The notes under the pieces were generated by a model. It was not told where the DNA came from, made no database searches, and saw only the letters and a program-made list of their open reading frames with translations. A stretch of DNA of 13,070 nucleotides from Bryobacteraceae bacterium (GTDB lineage: Bacteria; Acidobacteriota; Terriglobia; Bryobacterales; Bryobacteraceae). Below, piece by piece: positions 7,587 to 13,070 of this stretch (position 1 is the stretch's first letter; each line of letters starts with the position of its first letter). A program made the position numbers and the translations under genes. Where the stretch lies: assembly GCA_030039005.1 (NCBI GenBank), contig JASHQT010000446.1, positions 1 to 13,070 on the forward strand, in the 5' to 3' direction.

Positions 7587-10550
7587 CTACAGCCAGTTGC
7601 CCATCAAGAAAAATGGCGCCCAGTAAAAAGGATGCGAGTAAGAAGCGCTTTCCGCTTTTCCGCGCAGCAGTTCCAACTGCGCCTCCCGCAGCGCTTCCAA
7701 TTTCGTCATGCCGGGCGTGGATTCGCGAAGCCGATAAAACTCCTGCATCAGCCGGCTGGTACTGGTGTCGGCAACCGGCCACAGGCTGGCAATCACGGCT
7801 TTCGCGCCCTGCCGCTGGGCGAGCGTTCCGAATCCTTCCACCTCGGTGCCGTCGCCGACACCCGTGTTGCACGCCGACAACGTCAGCAATTGGACCCCGC
7901 TAAACAGATTCGGCAGTGTCTTGATTTGCTCCAGGCTGAGATGGGCTCCGTCGCCCAACAGCAGAAAAGACTTGGACTGATCGCCGGGCATGAAGCGGAA
8001 ATGACTGGCGATGTGCACCACCGGAAAATGTTTCAACAGCGTCGCCCGCATGGAGGATTCGGTAAATTGCTCGTCCAGCTTGATTTCTCCGTGCAAGATC
8101 TCCTGCACTCCATCGAGCTCCGCCGCCACTTCCGGCAGGGGCGCGTTGTCTTCGTGCTGCTTGGTGACGCCGAATCCGGCTTCGGACCAAGCGCGGTCGG
8201 GCAGGTCTTTCAATCGCGCGTTGCTGGCGAGCGTCATCACCGAAACGCGATACTGCTCGACCAAATAGTGCTCGCCGTCATACAAGGCCGCGATGGGTAC
8301 ATAGCGTAACGTGCCGTCCAGCGACCACATCAGGGTCTGCGCTTTGGCTTGCCGCAGATCTTCGGCCATCGGCGCCATCAGGATCTTGTAAAGCTCTTGG
8401 CCCAAGGGTCGCGGGTCGGCCTTCGGATCGCCAACTGCCTCGCGGAAATCGAAAATCTTGCGATTCAGATCCGCCGCTTTGATCGGATACTCGTAAGCTT
8501 TCTGCGCGTCCGGCGTCCGCAGAATCACGTGGAATTCGTCCTGTCCGGCCAGCGTGTAAATGGCTACCGTTCCGGGTGGCAATTCGCGTAAGTCTTCCAT
8601 GAAGCCTTGTTCTTCGCGCAGTTGGTCCACCACCCTCGCGTTTAATTCCGGCTTGGCGCTGAAATGCTGGGTCAGATCTCCCAGGAAGCGCTCGAACGCC
8701 TCATTGCTCACCGTCAGATCCTGTTCCAGTTGCATCAGCCGCTCGGACTCCTGCGGCGTCATGCTCTTTTTGGCGAGCAGATCGCCGCGCTCCCGGCCGA
8801 TAGCCATCAGGTGGTCTCCGATCTCGCGATAGCGTTTCTCGTATTCGGCCTCCTCCGGCGTAAGATCGGCGCGCCGTTCCAGCCCCGGGCCGGAATCCCC
8901 ACGAATGTACTCGAAGTATTCTTCTTCCTTGAGCAGAGCCAGGACCTGCTCGGCTTCCGCTAACCTGCCCTGCGCGATCAGCAATTCGGCCAGAATGTGA
9001 TACGGCTCTTCGTTGCCCTTCAAGAAACTCTGCTGCAGATCTTGGCTCAGGCCGCCGATGTCGGAACGCATGGCTTGCACCGTGTTCACGGCTTGTTTGC
9101 CGTAGAAGATCGCTAGGCGCGGCCGCCCAGCCAAGCGCGAGGTCTCCATGAGCCCAGTTAATTCGGCGGCCTCCACGCGCCGGTCTTTCACCTCGCGGGA
9201 AATTGCCAGCGCCTGCACATAATAGCCGGCTGCGCGATCGTACTGCGCCAGATCCCGGTAAGCCTCGGCCAGATTGTTCAGGTCCGCACCTTCGGCGCTG
9301 CGATCCATCACCTCACGGGCGATCGCCAGGGCCTGTTCATAGTATCCGGCGGCCTTCTCGTAGTTCTTTAAGTCCAGGTACGACGTCCCGATGCCGCTTA
9401 ACGTATGGCCTTCCGTAAACCGGTCCTTCGCCTCGCGATTCCGAACGAGGGCTTGCTCCTGGTATCCGATCGCCTTTTCGTATTGGCCGAGGCCCACGTA
9501 CGCATCACCCAGGTTGGCTAGCGCCCGGCCCTCCGCGCCGCTGTCCTGGATCTCGCGATATACCGGCAGCGCCTGTTCGTAGTAGCCGACCGCCTTCTCA
9601 AACTGGCTGAGGTCGGCGTATTCAATTCCGAGATTGCCCAGGGTAAATGCTTCCCCCCTGCGGTTCTTGAGTTCTCGAAAAACCGCTAATGCTTGCTCGT
9701 GATAGACGATCGCCTTCTGGAACTGGCTGAGTTCACCGTAGCTGTTTCCGAGGTTCCCCAATGCGGCGGCTTCGCGGCGGCGATCCTTGATTTGGCGGAA
9801 CGCTTCGAGAGCTTGCCCATAATATGCGATGGCTTTCTCATATTGGCTCAAGCCAAAGTACCCATTGCCGAGGGCGTTTATGGCAATCGCAATCCGCGCC
9901 TGGTCTTGAAGTTCGCGCTCGATTTGCAATGTCTGCTCGTAATAGCCCACCGCCTTATCGTCCTGTCCGGCGTACTCATACGCGTCCCCGGTGGCCAGGA
10001 GCGTGTCGGCTTCGCGCTCGCGGTCTTTGAGCTGGCGATAAAGGTCCAGCGCTTGCGCATAGGTCGAGATGGCCTGATCGAAGTTGTTATCGCGAGCCTG
10101 GCTGAGCCCTTGGCGGAACAAATCTTCTGCATTTAGGCGACTTCTGTCTTCAGTCCGGGCCGCATGCACCTGTTCCATCCGGAGGGTATAGCGCCCAGCC
10201 TGCGCTTGATCCGCCAAACGGATGTTGATGCGATACTCGCCTTTCGTTTCCCCGATCCACTGAATGCGGCCGCGTTCACCGGCCGCGCTCCGCGTGTCCA
10301 CCTCGGCCACTTTTCTGCCGCCTGGATCGTCAACCTCGATTATTACGGCGGGATCCGGCGGAGCCACGCTCGTAAAGGAATATTGGTTAGGGTTTAGCTT
10401 TATTGTGTAGGTCTGGGTTTGGCCTGCGGTAATGACAGCCTGAACCGATTTTCCCCTTTTCAAGCGCGTCGATGGCGCGCCCGCGGCTAGCGCCATTAGC
10501 GCCCAAGCCAGGCTGGCTGCACATAATGCGCATGAAAACACACGCGGCAC
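7587..10550 (-). CDS. Exported TPR-CHAT protease-like protein
   Basis: A 987-aa protein. Residues 1-24 resemble a signal peptide (AWALMALAAG). Residues 35-130 form a beta-rich PPC-like domain (QTYTIKLNPNQYSFTSV, GEYRINIRL, AGRYTLRME). Nine TPR units follow with an exact 40-residue period, the conserved Ala falling at 160, 200, 240 and so on to 480. A charged coiled-coil region (about 540-640) leads to a CHAT domain (about 700-985). The CHAT Cys-His dyad is intact: His850 in HIASH (846-850) and Cys894 in LSACNTG. CHAT is a caspase-like clan CD protease fold that in other TPR-CHAT proteins cleaves a specific partner after activation through the TPRs. The start is GTG 10550, directly after an in-frame TGA and with no clear ribosome binding site, so the true start might be slightly downstream. 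The partner and substrate are unknown; neighbouring secreted proteins are candidates. Confidence 0.9.
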   Translation of the reverse strand: MPRVFSCALCAASLAWALMALAAGAPSTRLKRGKSVQAVITAGQTQTYTIKLNPNQYSFTSVAPPDPAVIIEVDDPGGRKVAEVDTRSAAGERGRIQWIGETKGEYRINIRLADQAQAGRYTLRMEQVHAARTEDRSRLNAEDLFRQGLSQARDNNFDQAISTYAQALDLYRQLKDREREADTLLATGDAYEYAGQDDKAVGYYEQTLQIERELQDQARIAIAINALGNGYFGLSQYEKAIAYYGQALEAFRQIKDRRREAAALGNLGNSYGELSQFQKAIVYHEQALAVFRELKNRRGEAFTLGNLGIEYADLSQFEKAVGYYEQALPVYREIQDSGAEGRALANLGDAYVGLGQYEKAIGYQEQALVRNREAKDRFTEGHTLSGIGTSYLDLKNYEKAAGYYEQALAIAREVMDRSAEGADLNNLAEAYRDLAQYDRAAGYYVQALAISREVKDRRVEAAELTGLMETSRLAGRPRLAIFYGKQAVNTVQAMRSDIGGLSQDLQQSFLKGNEEPYHILAELLIAQGRLAEAEQVLALLKEEEYFEYIRGDSGPGLERRADLTPEEAEYEKRYREIGDHLMAIGRERGDLLAKKSMTPQESERLMQLEQDLTVSNEAFERFLGDLTQHFSAKPELNARVVDQLREEQGFMEDLRELPPGTVAIYTLAGQDEFHVILRTPDAQKAYEYPIKAADLNRKIFDFREAVGDPKADPRPLGQELYKILMAPMAEDLRQAKAQTLMWSLDGTLRYVPIAALYDGEHYLVEQYRVSVMTLASNARLKDLPDRAWSEAGFGVTKQHEDNAPLPEVAAELDGVQEILHGEIKLDEQFTESSMRATLLKHFPVVHIASHFRFMPGDQSKSFLLLGDGAHLSLEQIKTLPNLFSGVQLLTLSACNTGVGDGTEVEGFGTLAQRQGAKAVIASLWPVADTSTSRLMQEFYRLRESTPGMTKLEALREAQLELLRGKAESASYSHPFYWAPFFLMGNWL
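9081..10133 (-). repeat. Nine 120-bp direct repeats encoding TPRs
   Basis: This part of the TPR-CHAT gene is built of 120-bp units, each encoding a 40-residue TPR ending near the pattern (Y/F)EKA(I/V)xYYEQAL. Spacing is constant with no insertions from residue 140 to 490. The sequence of units differs enough for the gene to be stable, but the most similar units (about residues 300-420) could recombine or collapse in assembly. Confidence 0.75.
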
Positions 10551-10630
10551 GATTCATGTAGCTTAGCGCTTTTCTCAAGTTGGATGAAGAGCCGGGCGCG
10601 GTGATGAGCGCCAAGCGCGCCCGATCACCT

Positions 10631-10661
10631 AGAAAAAAGAAGAGGCGCGGCGTTTCCGCCG
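10631..10661 (-). terminator. Possible terminator after the small secreted-protein gene
   Basis: On the minus strand CGGCG-gaaa-CGCCG (10661-10648) is followed after about eight bases by CTTCTTTTTT (10642-10633). The stem has only five pairs and the T-tract is offset, so this is a weak candidate. It would separate the small secreted gene from the TPR-CHAT gene. Confidence 0.3.
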
Positions 10662-10729
10662 AGCCCCGTTCCTCCCCCCGGGCCTGGCTGCCTCGCATCA
10701 TCGCGCCGTGTGAATCCGGCATTCGGCCT

Positions 10730-10990
10730 TTACGAAGACCATGCAGTGTAGGGACTGTCGCCATCCCAGCCAAAACAGGACGTTCCGGTCGGCTCCACGC
10801 TCACCACTTCGCCGATGCATGTCGCGTTCGCTTGCTTGGTGGCCTGCTCGGTGGCTTCGCTGACCGCGGCAGAGCGGTCGCTCTCCTGGGCCGTTCCGCC
10901 GCTGGTTACCTAAAGCGTCAACTCTCTGGCGCCGGCGACCCCGATCGTGGAAGCCAGCAGGGCAGTGATCGCCAGAATGTGCTTTTTCAT
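10730..10990 (-). pseudogene. Small secreted protein gene with in-frame TAG
   Basis: From ATG 10990-10988 the frame encodes a typical signal peptide (residues 1-21, beginning MKKHILAIT and ending GVAGA), reaches TAG at 10912-10910 (codon 27), and then continues in the same frame for 59 more codons to TAA at 10732-10730. The continuation looks like genuine protein: ESDRSAAVSEATEQATKQAN, then CIGEVVSVEP and SCFGWDGDSPYTAW, with two Cys that could pair. A strong AAGGAG lies nine bases before the ATG; a second in-frame ATG at 10999 could use GAGGAG. CAG to TAG (a single change) would explain the break. I do not recognise the family. It is upstream of, and co-oriented with, the TPR-CHAT gene (179-bp gap), so its product could be a partner or substrate of that protein. 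Confidence 0.6.
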
Positions 10991-11125
10991 GGTGGTCATC
11001 TCCTTCTCCTCGAGAACGTTTTCCGCTCTCAACCGCACATGCGTGATTCCTCGCTGGCAGGGGTAATCCATGCAGTAACTTTTTTCATTGCCCCTTTCGT
11101 CGCACCATCCCGCATGCCCAGGTGA

Positions 11126-11142
11126 CGGCGGTTACAACGCCG
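11126..11142 (+). promoter_or_regulatory. Leader hairpin before the neprosin gene
   Basis: CGGCG (11126-11130) pairs with CGCCG (11138-11142) around a seven-base loop, ending four bases before the Shine-Dalgarno AAGGAGG (11147-11153). It could affect ribosome access; no regulator is evident. The rest of the divergent gap (11000-11125) shows no clear promoter boxes. Confidence 0.25.
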
Positions 11143-11157
11143 ATCCAAGGAGGCAAA

Positions 11158-12504
11158 ATGAAAAGCAAACATTTCTTCGGTGCGGCCCTGTTCGCGGTAT
11201 GCGCGTTAGGACCAGCAAGCGCATTCGCCCAGCCGGCCGCCGGCGCGAAGCGGTTCGTGCCGTTCAACGATTTCCTGGCCAACACCCGCGCGGCCAGCGT
11301 AGTGGACTTCGCCGGCCCGGACGTGAAAGTGAAGGACGAAGCCAGGTTTGAGGAAATGCGCTCGCATATCCTCAGCCTATACAACGGCGTTCAAATCCGT
11401 CACAGCTTCGTGATGAATTCCAGCCATTTCGATTGCGTTCCGTTGAACCAGCAGCCCGGCGTCAAGGCCCTGGCGAACAAGCAGATTGCAGCCGCTCCGC
11501 CGCAGTCCCTGCTCGCCAAACAGAACGTCGCCGACGACGGAAACGCCGATCACTTGGCCCCGACGAGCCAATTCGCCGGCAAGCAAAGCGATGAATATGG
11601 CAACGCGGTGAGCTGCGAGGGCGGCACGATTCCGATGTTGAGAGTCACCTTGGATGACATGACGCGCTTTGCGACGTTGCACGATTACTTTCAGAAGGGA
11701 CCCAGCGTCGCCGGCCGGCCCTCGTTCGTGAATCCCAAGCAGGCCGCTCCCCAGGACCCGACGGAAGGCCACAAGTACTCGGTCATGTACCAGTACGTGG
11801 ACAATCTCGGCGGCAACTCCAACCTCAACATCTGGAGCCCGTACGTAAACACCAATTGGGGTGAAATCTTCTCGCTGTCGCAGGAATGGTACGTCGCCGA
11901 CAACAGTGGCGTGACCCAAACCGCGGAGGTGGGCTGGCAGAACTTCCCGCAAATGTACGGTAATGAGGAGTCCCGCCTCTTCGTGTACTGGACCGCGGAC
12001 GGCTACAATCAGACCGGTTGTTACAACCTTACCTGCGGCGCGTTCATCCAGACGTCGAACAAGGCGGCTTTGGGCGGAGGGCTCGGAAATTACAGCACAA
12101 ACGGCGGCACGCAATACGAATTCAGCGCCATGTTCTACCTGTACCAGGGCAACTGGTGGCTGGCGATCCAGGGCAACTGGATCGGCTATCTTCCAGGCGG
12201 ACTGTACGCCGGCGGGCAGCTCTCCGAGTATTCCAACTTGATCGAGTACGGTACGGAGAGCGTTGGCGCCGACAATGTATGGCCTCCGGAAGGAAGCGGG
12301 AATTGGTCGTCAGCGGGATTCGGACACGCGGCCTTGCAGCGCAATGTGTACTACGTCAATCTCTCAAACCAGGGAATCTGGACCAGCTTGACGCCGTATG
12401 ATCCTTCGCCGAGTTGCTACAGCACTACCGGGCCGTTCTTCAGCACGGCTTCTAAGTGGGGCGAGTACTTCTACGAAGGCGGCCCCGGCGGCCCGGGCTG
12501 CTGA
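11158..12504 (+). CDS. Neprosin-family secreted prolyl/glutamic peptidase
   Basis: A 448-aa exported enzyme. The start is ATG 11158 with AAGGAGG four bases upstream; a start 36 bases earlier would precede the signal peptide (residues 1-25, ending SAFAQ). Residues 30-120 resemble the neprosin activation peptide (FVPFNDFL, and HFDCVPLNQQPGVK, compared with the IDCV...QPA element of plant neprosin). The catalytic beta-sandwich, about 205-448, has YSVMYQYVDNLGGNSNLNIW, QTAEVGWQNFPQMYG, YWTADGYNQTGCYNLTC and NWWLAIQGNWIGYLPG. By comparison with plant neprosin, the likely catalytic Glu pair is Glu257 (AEVGW) and Glu363 (LIEYGTE). Neprosins are glutamic peptidases cleaving after proline at acid pH. 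The C-terminus ends in a Gly/Pro-rich GGPGGPGC. It seems to be a single-gene unit and the enzyme is presumably secreted as a zymogen. Confidence 0.9.
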   Translation: MKSKHFFGAALFAVCALGPASAFAQPAAGAKRFVPFNDFLANTRAASVVDFAGPDVKVKDEARFEEMRSHILSLYNGVQIRHSFVMNSSHFDCVPLNQQPGVKALANKQIAAAPPQSLLAKQNVADDGNADHLAPTSQFAGKQSDEYGNAVSCEGGTIPMLRVTLDDMTRFATLHDYFQKGPSVAGRPSFVNPKQAAPQDPTEGHKYSVMYQYVDNLGGNSNLNIWSPYVNTNWGEIFSLSQEWYVADNSGVTQTAEVGWQNFPQMYGNEESRLFVYWTADGYNQTGCYNLTCGAFIQTSNKAALGGGLGNYSTNGGTQYEFSAMFYLYQGNWWLAIQGNWIGYLPGGLYAGGQLSEYSNLIEYGTESVGADNVWPPEGSGNWSSAGFGHAALQRNVYYVNLSNQGIWTSLTPYDPSPSCYSTTGPFFSTASKWGEYFYEGGPGGPGC

Positions 12505-12540
12505 ACACGGATCGGCCCGAACGACCAATTGCTGAACGGC

Positions 12541-12578
12541 CTGAGCTCGCGGCGGAGCAATCCCTCGCGAGCTTTCAG
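12541..12578 (+). terminator. Stem-loop after the neprosin gene
   Basis: CTGA + GCTCGCG (12541-12551) pairs with CGCGAGC + tt bulge + TCAG (12566-12578) around a 14-base loop, 36 bases after the stop codon. It gives eleven pairs with one bulge. The only T-run (TTT, 12573-12575) is inside the stem, so it may protect the mRNA 3' end instead of terminating transcription. Confidence 0.4.
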
Positions 12579-12609
12579 TCACGCTGCCAGCAAAACCAGC
12601 GCAACGGGC

Positions 12610-12699
12610 CGGACGTGAGGGCAGTCAAGCGCCGTTAAGTGACGGGAAGGCACTGAACCAAAACGGAGACTTGCCCGTGGTCCCCGGGCCTCACGTCCG
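12610..12699 (+). ncRNA. Candidate structured RNA with nested stems
   Basis: CGGACGTGAGG (12610-12620) and CCTCACGTCCG (12689-12699) are perfect 11-base inverted copies. Inside, ACGGGaag (12642-12649) can pair with cttgCCCGT (12670-12678) with one bulge. The closed structure is followed 55 bases later by a Rho-independent terminator at 12755-12784. This is what an independent small RNA or a long structured 3' UTR would look like. No known RNA family is recognised and no promoter was identified, so the call is tentative. Confidence 0.35.
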
Positions 12700-12754
12700 A
12701 TCCTGCGGCGTCGGTGCACCACGGCGCCCAAATCCGGTAGCAAACCAACCCGCC

Positions 12755-12784
12755 GCGTCGCGGCAAAATCGTGGCGACGCTTTT
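12755..12784 (+). terminator. Rho-independent terminator
   Basis: GCGTCGC (12755-12761) pairs perfectly with GCGACGC (12774-12780) around a 12-base loop and is followed at once by TTTT (12781-12784) and gtgt. It is the best intrinsic terminator in the window. It would end transcripts from the neprosin gene and from any small RNA encoded between 12579 and 12754, and isolates them from the DUF3489 gene. Confidence 0.6.
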
Positions 12785-12899
12785 GTGTCGGGTCCATAAA
12801 AAAGGCTCCGCAGCCGCCGATTTTGAAATTTCAGCCTTGCAATTTCTCCCAACCCGAGTGAGGGATTGTGACGACCGCAGCCCGGTCAGGAGAACGCAA

Positions 12900-13070
12900 A
12901 TGAGCAGCAACACAATCGAGACGCAGGAAACCACCGAAGCGCAGGCTACACAGCCCAAGCGCAAGCCGACGGCGAAGAAGGCCAAGGCCGCGAAGAAGGC
13001 GGCGCGCGCAAAGAAGGCGGCCAGCAAGCCCAAGGCCGATGGCGCGAACAAAAAAGCAGAGGTGATCGCG
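12900..13070 (+). CDS. DUF3489-type protein, N-terminal part
   Basis: An ATG at 12900-12902, seven bases after AGGAG (12888-12892), opens a frame that is still open at the window end (57 codons seen). The product begins with a polar segment (SSNTIETQETTEAQATQ), then a Lys/Ala-rich tail (KKAKAAKKAARAKKAA), then ANKKAEVIA. That last element is where the DUF3489 domain begins in related proteins, which usually have a disordered basic N-terminus followed by this small helical domain, about 90-120 residues in all. The basic tail suggests nucleic-acid binding, but function is unknown. Only the beginning of the domain is visible, so the call depends on the tail and the first few domain residues. Confidence 0.6.
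   Translation, partial: MSSNTIETQETTEAQATQPKRKPTAKKAKAAKKAARAKKAASKPKADGANKKAEVIA

Larger units (their letters stand above)
12505..12899. other. Non-coding, structure-rich stretch
   Basis: No supported gene lies in these 395 bases. They hold a stem-loop just after the neprosin stop (12541-12578), a long inverted repeat with nested pairing (12610-12699), and an intrinsic terminator (12755-12784). An A6 run next to GGCTCCGCAGCC (12798-12815) would be a weak minus-strand terminator, but no minus-strand gene needs one. The last 110 bases are the leader of the DUF3489 gene, in which no clear promoter was identified. Confidence 0.55.

Noticed and set aside
7521..8309. 262-codon plus-strand open frame
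   Set aside because: It is antisense to the catalytic CHAT domain; His850 and Cys894 motifs show the minus strand is coding.
9081..10133. Regular ~120-bp repeats that might suggest a CRISPR or satellite array
   Set aside because: The period is exactly 40 codons inside one open frame and each unit encodes a TPR.
10580..11125. 181-codon plus-strand open frame
   Set aside because: Arg/Gly-rich, no ribosome binding site or domain, and it lies opposite the small secreted-protein gene, which has a signal peptide and strong ribosome binding site.
12798..12815. Minus-strand terminator (GGCTGCGGAGCC followed by T6)
   Set aside because: The stem has only four pairs and there is no minus-strand gene upstream of it to terminate.

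Overview
The window looks like chromosomal DNA of a soil acidobacterium of the Solibacter/Bryobacter type. This is an inference from gene content and GC-rich codon use, not from a marker gene. The clues are an ECF sigma factor of the TIGR02999 type coupled to a Ser/Thr kinase with a zinc-ribbon-like insert and a CHASE2 sensor, a secreted TPR-CHAT protein, a DUF433/DUF5615 pair, a DUF3489 protein, and two secreted glutamic peptidases of different families (eqolisin and neprosin). No rRNA, tRNA, CRISPR array or insertion sequence was recognised.

Layout. Positions 1-1290 are a decayed accessory stretch: a DUF433 antitoxin-like gene (minus strand), a truncated DUF5615 PIN-like toxin gene immediately downstream of it, and a small PAS-domain fragment. 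Positions 1369-2472 encode a Tat-exported ferritin-like protein with a complete set of iron ligands. Positions 2816-6633 form a plus-strand signalling operon: a consensus-like promoter, the ECF sigma factor, a transmembrane Ser/Thr kinase-CHASE2 gene overlapping it by ATGA, and a secreted FecR-like/Fn3-like protein. The kinase gene carries four separate frameshifts, so as read it is a pseudogene. Running towards this operon on the minus strand are a secreted eqolisin (7456-6638), a 987-residue TPR-CHAT protein with an intact His/Cys dyad (10550-7587), and a small secreted protein interrupted by one in-frame TAG (10990-10730). On the plus strand, 11158-12504 encodes a secreted neprosin-family peptidase. 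It is followed by a 395-bp non-coding stretch with nested inverted repeats ending in a convincing Rho-independent terminator, and then by the start of a DUF3489 protein that runs off the window.

How it may fit together. The sigma factor, membrane kinase with an extracytoplasmic CHASE2 sensor, secreted FecR/Fn3-like protein and exported TPR-CHAT protease look like parts of an envelope-sensing pathway. The two glutamic peptidases (both families are acid-active) suggest extracytoplasmic protein breakdown at low pH. A functional link across the opposing strands is inferred from proximity only. If the frameshifts and the TAG are real, the pathway has recently lost its kinase in this strain; if they are assembly errors, the module is complete.
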